Under the pieces are notes generated by a model. The model was not told the origin of the DNA. It saw only the letters and a program-made list of their open reading frames with translations, and ran no database searches. Shown piece after piece: positions 32,714-41,416 of a stretch of DNA of 64,000 bases. Within the stretch, counting starts at the first letter, position 1, and each line of letters opens with the position of its first letter. This stretch comes from CAVQBJ01 sp963724405 (lineage in GTDB: Bacteria; Actinomycetota; Thermoleophilia; Solirubrobacterales; Solirubrobacteraceae). The DNA is taken from NCBI GenBank assembly GCA_963724405.1, contig CAVRUQ010000003.1:682001-746000 (forward strand). The letters run 5' to 3'. The position numbers were made by a program, and so were the translations under genes.

Positions 32714-35700
32714 TCAGCGCCGCTTCTTCGGTGACGTGGCTTTGAAGATGATCGTCAGGTCGGCCGTTGCTCGGCCGGACTTGGTGATGACGAGCCTCAC
32801 CTTCAGTCTGTGACGCTTGGCCAGCAGTCGTCTGCCTGTCCGGTTGAGCGGGACCGTGACCTTCTTGCTCGTGCCCGCGGGGATCGTGGCCTTCGCCACT
32901 CCGACAGATTGGGGACTCGGGCTCGGCTTCCTCCGCTTGTTGGCGATCGCGGTGACCGCGGTCGCGTGGCCCGAACTCCCGGTCGCCAGCGTCAGCGTGG
33001 CCGTGATCTTGCACGCTGCCGCGTTGCTCCCGGCGCATCCGACCGATACCGTCGCGGCGCCCTTGGCCGCGCTCGCCCGGCCTACCGTGACCTGCGCGGG
33101 GATCGACGTCGACGTCGATGACCCCGGCAGGTCGACGGCCACGCTGTAGCCGCCCGCAGAGCCGGGGAACGGCTCGAACAGATCGAGCGGGGTGCTGGCG
33201 GTGCCGTGGAAGAGGTCTACGGTGCTTCCACCTTGGCCCTGGGCGGTGACGACGCTCCCGGAGCTGGCGGCCACGTTCACCCCGCCGAAGAAGGTCGGCG
33301 TGTACGCCATGTAATCAGCCAGCACTGCGAAGGTGGCGCCGTCGAACACCTTGACCTCGGGCCCGCCGCCGGCACCGGGCCCGACCACGATGTCGGGGGT
33401 TCCGCTCTCGTTGACGTCGGCCACGGCGACGGACACGCCGCCGATGAAGTGGGGGTCGAACGCGAAGAAGCTCGCCACCGGCAGCGCCGCGGCGTGGGAT
33501 CCGGGGGCAGTGAGCTGCGCGCCGTCGAACACCTCGATGTTCGGGCCGCCGCCGGCGCCGGCGCCCACGACCAGATCGTGCCTGGCGCCGACGTCGGAGG
33601 CGGCGACGGACACGCCGCCGGTGAACGCGGGATTGAAGGCGTAGAAGTCGGCCAGTACCAGAGAGTTTGCTATCTCCCCGCCGGCTTGGAGCCCGTCCAG
33701 CCCGGTTCCGTCGATGATCTTGACCTCCGGAGGGCCGCCGCGGCCGGCGCCGACGACGATGTCGGTCCGTCCGTTGCCGTTGAGGTCCGCCGCGGCCACG
33801 GACACGCCGGACGGGGATCCGACGTTGAATGCGTGGAAGTCGGCCAGTAGCGCGGACGTTGCGATCTCGCCGTTGGCCTGAACCTCGTCGAGCTTGGTTC
33901 CGTCGATGACCTTGACCTCCGAGCCGCCGCCCGGGCCGGCGCCGACGACGAGATCCGGAATCCCGTCGCCGTTGACGTCCGCCAACGCGACCGACACCCC
34001 GCCCGTGAACGCGGGGTCGAACGCTGAGAACTGGGCAATGGTCTGGCCCGTCGCCGGGTCGATCACCTCCACGTGTGAGCCCTGCCCCGGACCGCTGCCG
34101 ATCGCGAGCATGCCGACCTTCAGCGCCGGGCCTAGATCCGCCACGAACGACGCGCGCGCGGTCGCGGTCGTTCCGGCGCTGTTGCGCGCCGTGACAGTCA
34201 GCGTGTGCGTGCCCGCGGTGTAGCCCGAGAGGCCGATCGGGCTCCCGCACGACGGCAACGCGCCACCGTCGAGCGCGCAGCCGGTCACCGCGTCGCCGGC
34301 GCCGAGCGTGTAGGGCGCCGAGGTCGAGGTGGTCGTGACCGTCGCCGGCGGGCCCGTGAGGGCGATCGTCGGGGCCGCGGGAACGTTGATCGAGCCCGAC
34401 GCCGTGGCGGTGACCGACTGGGCACCGGCTGTCGCCGTGACCGTGCACCTCAACGTCGCACCGACGTCGCCACTCGTCACCGTGTAGGAGCTGGCCGCCT
34501 GGCCGGAGATCGTGCTGCCGTCGCGCTGCCAGGCGTAGGCGTACGCGGAGCTCAAGGACCACGTGCCGGGCGCGCAGGTCAGCGTGTCGCCCTGCGCGGC
34601 CTGACCGGCCGCCGCGTTGCTGGAGGCGATCGTCGGCGCCACCGTGTCAGACAGCAGCGCCACGACGGTCAGCGTGACGGCGGCGGAGGTGTCGCTGCCG
34701 TGCGCGTTGGTGAACACGGCTCGGTACTCGTGGCCGCTTTCGCTCAGCGTGGTCGAGCTCACGGTGAGAGTGTCCGTGGTCGTGCCGGAGTCGCTGCTGT
34801 CGGCGGTCCAGGCGCTGCCTCCGTCGGTGGAGACCTGCCATTGCACGGTCGGCGCCGGGGTACCCGTGGCCGCCGCGGTGAACGTGGCGTCCTGGCCGGC
34901 GACGAACGTGGCGCTCGACGGTTGCGTCGCGACCAGCGGACTGCTGCCCACGGTGAGCGTCGCCGCGTCGGAGTCGGTGCTGCCGGCGCCGTTCGTGAAC
35001 ACGGCCCGGTACTCGTCGCCGCTCTCGCCGGTCGTGACGGCATCGACGACGAGCGTGTCGCTCGTCGCGCCGGAGTCGCTGTTGTCGTCGGTCCAGATGC
35101 TGCCGCCGTCGGTGGAGCGCTGCCACTGAACCGAGTTGCTCCCCGTCGCGGCGGCCGTGAACGAGGCGTTGGCGCCCGGGGCGACGAGGGCGTCCTGGGG
35201 CTGGGAGCTGACCGCCGGCGGGACCGGTCCGGCGTAGGTCGCCGACAGCACTCCGCTGGTCGTCGCGTACGTCGTGTTGGAGTCCGAGGTGGCGGTCAGG
35301 CCGGCCGGGGTGCCCGAGGTCGTGGATACGAGGTTGACGATGTCGCCGTCCGCCGGCGTGCCGCTCGTGTAGCCGTACCAGTAGGTGTTGACGGTCTGCG
35401 TGCCCGACGCGGTCAGGCTCCCCAGCTGCAGGATCGCCGGCGAGTTGGTGGCACCCGCTCCGGCCGGCACGAAGTTCAACGAACCCGTGCCGCTCAGCGT
35501 CATGCCCGCCGGGAAGATGCTCGTCCCCTGAGGCGACACCGCGACGCCGTCCAGTGTCGGATCAAGGCCATCGGTCTCTCCCTGATCGAGAGTGGAGGTC
35601 CCGCCGGTTTGGGTGAGGGTGGAGCCAGACCAGGTCGAGTGGGCGCCGAACACCGTCGACGGGGAGCTGCCGTTGCTGCTCGCCACGTTCGTGTCGACGT

Positions 35701-36109
35701 CGGACACGCTCGCGTTCTGCACATTGAGCTCTCCCGCGACGCTCACCGCGCCCTGGCTGCCGCTCGATTGCAACGTCGCCGTCACGGTGTCGCCGAGCAT
35801 GAAATCGCCATCGTCCGTGAGCGGATGGCCCTCGAGATCGAGCGACCCGCCCCCGCTGAGCGCCACGCCCCCGACTTCGGTCGCGCCGGGCAGCGTGACG
35901 TCCGTCGTGATCGTGGCCTCGTCCGAAGGGCCGGGCACCGCGCCCATTCCACCGCCGAGACCCGATATGTCCGACCAGGTGTTGGGATCCGACCAAGAAC
36001 CGTTCTGAATCGTCACGTACTGGTCGGCCGTGGCTGTCGCCACCGGCACCAGGAGGACAACAGACAGGACAGCGACAACGTGTGAGATCCGGCGCCGGGA
36101 AGAGATCAT
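32714..36109 (-). CDS. Large secreted protein with Ig-like domains and FG-GAP/VCBS repeats
   Basis: The 1131-residue protein has a signal peptide (ISHVVAVLSVVLLVPVATATA). A G8-like/beta-helix N-terminal part follows (NGSWSDPNTWSDISG and onward, about 30-290). Next come two Ig-like domains (about 295-485) that share VQWQxSTDGGSxWT and EYRAVFTN, and a third Ig-like domain with LTCAPGTWSLSSAYAYAW (about 490-575). Five FG-GAP-type repeats (about 670-1000) have the form GGVSVAxADVNGDGxPDxVVGAG. A basic C-terminal beta-domain ends TSPKKRR. The FG-GAP units with DVNGDG loops probably bind calcium and may form a propeller. It is likely a surface or adhesion protein. The ATG at 36109 faces the guanidine riboswitch operon. 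Confidence 0.88.
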   Translation of the reverse strand: MISSRRRISHVVAVLSVVLLVPVATATADQYVTIQNGSWSDPNTWSDISGLGGGMGAVPGPSDEATITTDVTLPGATEVGGVALSGGGSLDLEGHPLTDDGDFMLGDTVTATLQSSGSQGAVSVAGELNVQNASVSDVDTNVASSNGSSPSTVFGAHSTWSGSTLTQTGGTSTLDQGETDGLDPTLDGVAVSPQGTSIFPAGMTLSGTGSLNFVPAGAGATNSPAILQLGSLTASGTQTVNTYWYGYTSGTPADGDIVNLVSTTSGTPAGLTATSDSNTTYATTSGVLSATYAGPVPPAVSSQPQDALVAPGANASFTAAATGSNSVQWQRSTDGGSIWTDDNSDSGATSDTLVVDAVTTGESGDEYRAVFTNGAGSTDSDAATLTVGSSPLVATQPSSATFVAGQDATFTAAATGTPAPTVQWQVSTDGGSAWTADSSDSGTTTDTLTVSSTTLSESGHEYRAVFTNAHGSDTSAAVTLTVVALLSDTVAPTIASSNAAAGQAAQGDTLTCAPGTWSLSSAYAYAWQRDGSTISGQAASSYTVTSGDVGATLRCTVTATAGAQSVTATASGSINVPAAPTIALTGPPATVTTTSTSAPYTLGAGDAVTGCALDGGALPSCGSPIGLSGYTAGTHTLTVTARNSAGTTATARASFVADLGPALKVGMLAIGSGPGQGSHVEVIDPATGQTIAQFSAFDPAFTGGVSVALADVNGDGIPDLVVGAGPGGGSEVKVIDGTKLDEVQANGEIATSALLADFHAFNVGSPSGVSVAAADLNGNGRTDIVVGAGRGGPPEVKIIDGTGLDGLQAGGEIANSLVLADFYAFNPAFTGGVSVAASDVGARHDLVVGAGAGGGPNIEVFDGAQLTAPGSHAAALPVASFFAFDPHFIGGVSVAVADVNESGTPDIVVGPGAGGGPEVKVFDGATFAVLADYMAYTPTFFGGVNVAASSGSVVTAQGQGGSTVDLFHGTASTPLDLFEPFPGSAGGYSVAVDLPGSSTSTSIPAQVTVGRASAAKGAATVSVGCAGSNAAACKITATLTLATGSSGHATAVTAIANKRRKPSPSPQSVGVAKATIPAGTSKKVTVPLNRTGRRLLAKRHRLKVRLVITKSGRATADLTIIFKATSPKKRR

Positions 36110-36332
36110 GGCCCGCTTGATCGGCCTCGCAGTTCAGAGCTTGAGCGCGCGAGCACCCCGATGTCCGACCCGTCCGGTCCCTCGGGCGGTCGTACCACGA
36201 ACGCCGCTGCGCGGCCGCAACGCGGCCACGACCGGCCGGAGTCGTCGGCACGAGCGATGTGGACGTTCCGTCGGATTCGTTTTGGCCCCTCGGTCGATAC
36301 CGCTCCGGCGACGCCGGCCCTAATGTGCCGGG

Positions 36333-36436
36333 CGTCCTAGGGTTCCGCTGCCGCTGACTGGCGGGCAGGCCTGGTCCGAGAGGACGACCCCGAGTCAACA
36401 GGCTCGGGGCACACGGCGGGATAAAAGCCCGGGAGA
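36333..36436 (+). ncRNA. Guanidine-I riboswitch aptamer (ykkC class)
   Basis: The three conserved blocks of the guanidine-I class appear in order: CTAGGGTTCCG at 36337-36347, CTGGTCCGAGAG at 36371-36382, and ACACGGCGGG followed by ATAAAAGCCCGGGAGA at 36411-36436. Between the second and third lies a perfect 7-bp hairpin, CCCCGAG (36388-36394) with CTCGGGG (36403-36409). A short GGG-ATAAAA-CCC type hairpin closes the 3' part. Guanidinium binding in this family stabilises the 3' stem and keeps the following terminator from forming. It precedes a 12-gene operon that encodes guanidine-type enzymes. TAATGT at 36321-36326 is a possible -10 element. Confidence 0.93.
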
Positions 36437-36460
36437 TCGATCTCCCGGGCTCTTTTTTTT
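36426..36460 (+). terminator. Intrinsic terminator of the riboswitch expression platform
   Basis: AGCCCGGGAGATC at 36426-36438 and its exact complement at 36439-36451 form a 13-bp palindromic stem followed by a C and eight T residues (36453-36460). The left arm is the conserved CCCGGGAGA of the riboswitch 3' stem, so the aptamer fold and the terminator exclude each other. It ends 16 nt before the first start codon. Guanidine should therefore turn transcription on. Confidence 0.95.
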
Positions 36461-36476
36461 GGGCGAAGAGCCACAA

Positions 36477-37085
36477 ATGGACATCGACACGCAAGCGGCC
36501 CTCGTCGTCATCGACGTGCAGCGCGGTGGGCTGCCCGAAACGCCCTCGGCGGGCATACCGCACATGGACGGCGGCAACGAGCGCCTCGCACGCATCGAGG
36601 CGCTCGTCGAGCAGGCGCGCGACGTCGATCTGCCAGTGATCTTCATCCAGGAGGTCCACAAGCCGGACGGCCGCGATTTCGGGCGCGAGCTCGACGGGAC
36701 GGAGGGGCCTCACTGCCTCGAGGGTGCTGCGGAGACCGAGCTGGCGATCGCTCCGCGGCCCGCGGAGTACCTCATCCGCAAGCGGCGCTATTCGGCCTTC
36801 TTCGCCACCGAGCTCGATCTCGTGCTCCGCAGCCTGTGCGTCGAGACCGTGCTCCTCGTCGGCTCACTCACCGACGTGTGCGTGCACTACACCGCCGCCG
36901 ATGCGCACCAGCTCGACTACCACGTCAGGGTCGTCACCGACTGCGTTGGCGGCTCGACACACGAGGCCCACCGGGCGGCGCTGCGCTCGATCGCCTACCT
37001 TCAGCGCGATGCGCTCGTCGACAGCGCGCAGGTGCTGCGCGCACTGACGAGGCTGCGGCCGAACCCCGTCGGGAGCCGCGCGTGA
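36477..37085 (+). CDS. Isochorismatase-like (cysteine) hydrolase
   Basis: The 202-residue protein has the isochorismatase-like hydrolase triad: Asp in ALVVIDVQRGG, Lys in YLIRKRRYSAFF and the nucleophile Cys in GSLTDVCVHYTAADAHQLDY. The superfamily cleaves amide or ureido C-N bonds. It includes biuret hydrolase (gives allophanate) and guanylurea hydrolase (gives carboxyguanidine). As the first gene after a guanidine riboswitch and beside an AtzF gene, it probably acts on a guanidine or ureide derivative. The ATG at 36477 has a weak GAAGAG 6 nt upstream. The stop overlaps the next GTG as GTGA. Confidence 0.88.
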   Translation: MDIDTQAALVVIDVQRGGLPETPSAGIPHMDGGNERLARIEALVEQARDVDLPVIFIQEVHKPDGRDFGRELDGTEGPHCLEGAAETELAIAPRPAEYLIRKRRYSAFFATELDLVLRSLCVETVLLVGSLTDVCVHYTAADAHQLDYHVRVVTDCVGGSTHEAHRAALRSIAYLQRDALVDSAQVLRALTRLRPNPVGSRA

Positions 37086-38932
37086 CCGCGGCGACGGCGT
37101 CGACACCAGGCACGCCGGCCACGGCACAGGACGCGGTGCTCGACGTATGTGACCTGCACATCACGTTCGCGGGCCAGCCGCCGGCCCGCGCCCTGCGTGG
37201 AGCGTCGCTCACGATCGCGGGCGGCGAGATCGTCGGCCTCGTCGGCGAGTCTGGTTCCGGCAAGACCCTCCTCGGGCTGGCCGCGCTCGGCCTCCTGCCC
37301 CCCACCCGCGGCCTGTCGATCACCGGAACCGTCTCACTCGGCGGCCTGGACATGGCCTCGGCGCCCGAGCCCGAGCGCCGCGCCCGCCGCGGCCTGTACG
37401 TCGGCGCCGTCTTCCAGGACCCGATGGCGGCGCTGAACCCGGCGATGCGCATCGGCCGCCAGGTGGCCGAGGCCGCCGGTTGCAACGATGCGGAGGCGGT
37501 CGAGCGACTGCTGGCCGACGCCGGCATCCCCGAGCCCTCCGCCCGGGTGCCCCAGTACCCGCACGAGCTCTCGGGCGGGCTGCGCCAGCGCGTCATGATC
37601 GCGATGGCCGTCGCTCGCGGGCCCGCGCTCGTGGTCGCCGACGAGCCCACGACGGCACTCGACGTCACCGTCCAAGCCCGCGTGCTCGAGCTGTTGTCCC
37701 GGCTGCGCGAGCGCGGCATGTCGGTGCTGCTCATCACCCACGATCTCGCGGTGGCCGGATCGATCTGCGACCGCATCGCTGTCGCCTACGCCGGCCGGAT
37801 CGTCGAGACCGGGCGCGCGGCGAACATCCTCGCCGAGCCTGCCCACCCGTATACGGTCGGGCTGCTCGCGAGCCGCCCGACCATGGACGGGCCGGCCGGC
37901 CGGCCGCTCGCCTCGCTGCCAGGCCGCATGCCCGACCCTCGGCACCTGCCCGCGGGCTGTGCCTTCGCCCCCCGCTGTCCGCTCGCGGAGACCCGCTGCG
38001 AGCAGGCGCCGACGACGACGACGCACGGCGCGGACGGGACCGTCGAGTGTCACCGCGCGGCGGCCCTGGCCACCTGGCCGGCCGCCGCCGGCGCCCCGGT
38101 GGCGAGCGCCGGGCCGGCCGCCCCCGAGCGCGCGGTCGCGGACGCGCCGCCGGCCGACCAAGGCAATCGCGAGCTCGCGATCAGCGTCAAGGGAGTCGTG
38201 CGCGAATTCGGCGGCGGGCGCTCGTGGATCCCGGGCCGCAGGGAGCGCGCGCCGTTTCGCGCGGTCGACGAAGTCACGTTCGAGCTTCACCGCGGCGGGT
38301 CATTGGCCGTCGTCGGAGAGTCCGGGAGCGGCAAGACGACATTGATGCGGATGATCGTCGGGCTGCTCGCGCCGACGACCGGAAGCATCCTCCACGGCCG
38401 CGGCGCCTCGCCGCAGCTCGTCTTCCAGGAGGCGGGCGCCTCGCTGACGCCCTGGCTCACCGTCGGGCAGATGCTCGGCGAGCGCCTCACCCGGGTCGGA
38501 ATCGGCGGCGGCGAACGGGGAACGCGCATCCGCGCCGCGCTCGAATCCGTCGGCCTCCCGGCCGACGTCGCCGAGGCGCGCCCGCGCCAGCTGTCCGGGG
38601 GCCAGCGCCAGCGTGCGGCGATCGCCCGCGCCGTGATCGTGCCGCCGTCGTTGCTCGTGTGCGACGAGCCCGTGTCGGCCCTCGACGTATCGCTGGCCGC
38701 GCAGGTCCTCAACCTGCTCGGGGACCTGCGCGCGCGGCTGCACCTGTCGCTGCTGTTCGTCACTCACGACCTCGCGGTCGCGCGCGCCGTGGCCGAGGAG
38801 GTCATCGTCATGCAGGCCGGACGCGTGGTCGAGCACGGCCCCGTCGAACGGGTGCTCGAGGCCCCGGAGGCCGAGTACACGCGCGCGCTGCTCGACGCGG
38901 TCCCGCGGATCCGGGGAGCTGGCGCGTCGTGA
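37082..38932 (+). CDS. Dpp/Opp-type ABC importer ATPase, DppD-DppF fusion
   Basis: The 616-residue protein carries two complete ATPase domains. The first (about residues 15-285) has Walker A GESGSGKTLLG, signature LSGGLRQRVMIA and Walker B LVVADEPTTALD, and ends with the oligopeptide-transporter Cys-rich tail CAFAPRCPLAETRCEQA. The second (about 365-610) has GESGSGKTTLM, LSGGQRQRAAIA and LLVCDEPVSALD. A Pro/Ala-rich linker joins them. Peptide/nickel-type importers usually have two separate ATPases, and fusion gives a 1:1 heterodimer-like unit. The GTG at 37082 overlaps the previous stop, and its own stop overlaps the permease GTG. It powers the permeases encoded at 38929 and 41417. Confidence 0.92.
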   Translation: MTAATASTPGTPATAQDAVLDVCDLHITFAGQPPARALRGASLTIAGGEIVGLVGESGSGKTLLGLAALGLLPPTRGLSITGTVSLGGLDMASAPEPERRARRGLYVGAVFQDPMAALNPAMRIGRQVAEAAGCNDAEAVERLLADAGIPEPSARVPQYPHELSGGLRQRVMIAMAVARGPALVVADEPTTALDVTVQARVLELLSRLRERGMSVLLITHDLAVAGSICDRIAVAYAGRIVETGRAANILAEPAHPYTVGLLASRPTMDGPAGRPLASLPGRMPDPRHLPAGCAFAPRCPLAETRCEQAPTTTTHGADGTVECHRAAALATWPAAAGAPVASAGPAAPERAVADAPPADQGNRELAISVKGVVREFGGGRSWIPGRRERAPFRAVDEVTFELHRGGSLAVVGESGSGKTTLMRMIVGLLAPTTGSILHGRGASPQLVFQEAGASLTPWLTVGQMLGERLTRVGIGGGERGTRIRAALESVGLPADVAEARPRQLSGGQRQRAAIARAVIVPPSLLVCDEPVSALDVSLAAQVLNLLGDLRARLHLSLLFVTHDLAVARAVAEEVIVMQAGRVVEHGPVERVLEAPEAEYTRALLDAVPRIRGAGAS

Positions 38933-39831
38933 GCGTGTCGCCTCTGGAGGCTCCCGCCGCGCCCGCGGCCACAGCCGCGACGCCGCGGCGTCCTCGCCGC
39001 CTCTCCGTCCTGCACCCGGCCGCGCTCCCGCGCGGCTCCGGCTCGATCGCGGCGTTCGCCGCCGTCACGCTGCTCGCGCTCATCGGCCCATTGCTCGCGC
39101 CCCACGGTCCGGACGCGATCCTCAACGTGGTGCCGCTGCACGGCCCCACCGGCGCGGCCCCGTTCGGGACCGACGAGATCGGCCACGACATCTTCTCGCG
39201 CGTCCTCTACGGGATCCGCGAGTCCTGGTTCGCCGCCCTCGCCGTGATCATCAGCGGCGCCGCCATCGGCGCGCTCATCGGCGGCATCGCCGGCGCCGCG
39301 GGCGGGCTTCCCGACTCGGGGCTCATGCGCCTCACCGACCTGTTCCTCGCACTGCCCGCGCCGATCCTGGCCATCGCCGTCGTCTCCGCGCTCGGACCGA
39401 GCCTGTTCCACTCACTCCTGGCCCTGTCCATCGTGTGGTGGCCCTGGTACGCGCGGATCGTTCGCGGCGAGGTCCGGGCCCTGCGGGCTCGCCCGCACGC
39501 CGACGCCGCCCGGCTGGCCGGCGCCGGTCGGGCGCGGCTGCTCTTTCGCCACCTGCTCCCCGGCGCGCTGCGCCCGGTCGTGGTGACGATGTCGCTCGAC
39601 GTCGGAAACCTCGTCCTCGCGCTTGCCGCTCTGTCGTTCATCGGCCTCGGCGCACCGGCGCCCGCGCCGGAGCTCGGCGCGATGAGCGCTCGCGGCCTGG
39701 ATTACCTGCTCGGGCAGCCCTGGGTTCCCCTCTTCCCCGCGTTCGGCGTCGCCCTCTTGGCGCTGGTCGCAAACCTTGCGGGCGACGGCCTTGCCCGCGT
39801 GCTGGATCCACGAGAAAGGACTAGACGATGA
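38929..39831 (+). CDS. ABC importer permease, DppC type
   Basis: The 300-residue membrane protein has a cytoplasmic lead, a first helix near residue 40 (SIAAFAAVTLLALIGPLLAP), a conserved FGTDEIGHDIFSRVLYGIRESW block, and the EAA-like loop around ARPHADAARLAGAGRARLLFRHLLP. It also has ALSFIGLGAPAPAPELGAM at the end, as in DppC/OppC. It pairs with the DppB-type permease encoded after the receptor gene. The GTG start overlaps the ATPase stop, and its stop overlaps the receptor start as ATGA. Confidence 0.92.
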   Translation: MSVSPLEAPAAPAATAATPRRPRRLSVLHPAALPRGSGSIAAFAAVTLLALIGPLLAPHGPDAILNVVPLHGPTGAAPFGTDEIGHDIFSRVLYGIRESWFAALAVIISGAAIGALIGGIAGAAGGLPDSGLMRLTDLFLALPAPILAIAVVSALGPSLFHSLLALSIVWWPWYARIVRGEVRALRARPHADAARLAGAGRARLLFRHLLPGALRPVVVTMSLDVGNLVLALAALSFIGLGAPAPAPELGAMSARGLDYLLGQPWVPLFPAFGVALLALVANLAGDGLARVLDPRERTRR

Positions 39832-41414
39832 GAAACCCCCTGGCACTGCGACGCGGCGCGGCCGCCCTGCTCCTCACGGCGGCGGTCGGCGGCGGCGTCG
39901 CCGGCTGCGGCTCGTCGTCGACGAGTTCGAGCTCGTCAGCCGCCTCCGCGCCCGCCACCGCCGCCGACGCGACGACGCTGCGCGTGCCCTATCTCGCGGA
40001 CATGAGCGTCCCCGACCCGGACATCTTCTATGACATCGAGGGCAACTCGGTGATCCTGTCGGCCTACCAGGGGCTGCTCACCTACGCCCCGGGCTCGACC
40101 CAGGTCGTGGGCCTGCTGGCCAAGACGTTCTCGGAGTCGCCGGACGGCCTTACCTACACCTTCCAGCTGCAGCCCGGCGTTAAGTTCCACGACGGCACCC
40201 CGTTCACGAGCGCCTCGGTGGTGGCGAGCTTCAAGCGCCGCGAGGCGCTCGGTAGCACCGCGCCTGCCGGCTACATGCTCCAGAACATCAAGCAGGTGAT
40301 GACGCCGAACCCGCTGACGGTGGTCATCGAGCTCAAGCACCGGGTCGCGCCGTTCCTCGACTATCTCGCGTCGGCCTGGGGGCCGAAGATGGTCGGCCCG
40401 CTCGCGCTCGTCACGAACAAGGGCAGCAACCTGAGCCAGACCTACCTGCAGACCCACGATGACGGCACCGGCCCGTACGTGCTGTCGTCGTTCCAGCGCG
40501 GAGTGCAGTACACGCTCACGGCATTCCCGCAGTACTGGGGCCCGAAGCCGAGCTTCACCACGGTACTCATCAAGATCGTCCCGGACATCGGGACGCAGCA
40601 GCTCGAGGTCGAGAACGGTGGCCTGGACATGATCACGCACTCGTTCCCGGCCTCAGAGCTGGCTTCGCTGCCCTCGAGCGTGACGGTGCGTGAGTACCCC
40701 TCGTTCCTGACCGCGATGCTGTACCTCAACACCCACAAGGCACCGTTCAACAACCCCGCTCTGCGCGCCGCGGTGGCCAAATCGATCAACGTCCAGCAGA
40801 TCGTCAGCGAGGCCTACGCGGGGACGGGCACCGTACCGACCGGACCGTACCCGCCGGGCATCCTGGCCAACCAGCCGCCGCTCGACTACGGCCAGACCGC
40901 GAACCCGAGCCCGATCCACGACGGCACGGGAACGATCACGCTCGCCTACACGGCGGACGAGTCCGGCATCCAGCAGCGCGTCTCGGAGATCCTGCAGAGC
41001 GAGCTCTCAGCCATGGGCTACACGGTGGTGCTCAAGGAGGTCCAGAACGCCCAGACGTACGACTTCGTCAACTACCTGAGCACGGCGCCGGACATGCTGC
41101 TCGAGACGAACACACCCGACGCGGCACATCCGGACCCGTGGGCGCGCATCGTGTGGGGCTCCGCCGGAGGCCTGAACTTCTTCGGCTTCAGCGACCCCAC
41201 GATCGACGCCGAGCTCAACCAGGCCGAGCAGCTGCCGACGGCGCAGGCCGACGCGCTGTACCGCACGATCGGCTCCCAGCTCGTGGCCTCGCACGAGCTG
41301 CTGTTCCTCGCCTGGGAGAAGGACACGATGGTCCTCTCCAAGACGCTGAGCGGCGGGTCCTACGTGCCGGCCTACCCGTGGCAGATCAGCTACACGGACC
41401 TCCAGCGGAAGTAG
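39828..41414 (+). CDS. Substrate-binding lipoprotein of the Dpp/Opp-type importer (SBP family 5)
   Basis: The 528-residue protein has a lipoprotein signal with lipobox VAGC at about residue 27, followed by a Ser-rich linker (SSSTSSSSSA). The family 5 receptor fold follows: GLLAKTFSESPDGLTYTFQLQPGVKFHDGTPFTSASVVASF near residue 95. It is extracytoplasmic and membrane-anchored. Such receptors bind peptides, nickel or other small cations and zwitterions. Riboswitch control suggests a guanidine derivative or a guanidino/ureido compound here, which is inference. The ATG overlaps the permease stop. Confidence 0.93.
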   Translation: MRNPLALRRGAAALLLTAAVGGGVAGCGSSSTSSSSSAASAPATAADATTLRVPYLADMSVPDPDIFYDIEGNSVILSAYQGLLTYAPGSTQVVGLLAKTFSESPDGLTYTFQLQPGVKFHDGTPFTSASVVASFKRREALGSTAPAGYMLQNIKQVMTPNPLTVVIELKHRVAPFLDYLASAWGPKMVGPLALVTNKGSNLSQTYLQTHDDGTGPYVLSSFQRGVQYTLTAFPQYWGPKPSFTTVLIKIVPDIGTQQLEVENGGLDMITHSFPASELASLPSSVTVREYPSFLTAMLYLNTHKAPFNNPALRAAVAKSINVQQIVSEAYAGTGTVPTGPYPPGILANQPPLDYGQTANPSPIHDGTGTITLAYTADESGIQQRVSEILQSELSAMGYTVVLKEVQNAQTYDFVNYLSTAPDMLLETNTPDAAHPDPWARIVWGSAGGLNFFGFSDPTIDAELNQAEQLPTAQADALYRTIGSQLVASHELLFLAWEKDTMVLSKTLSGGSYVPAYPWQISYTDLQRK

Positions 41415-41416
41415 CG

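Noticed and set aside
34205..36085. 626-codon open frame antisense to the FG-GAP protein
   Set aside because: No signal, domain or start signal. The minus-strand frame has clear Ig-like and FG-GAP repeats.
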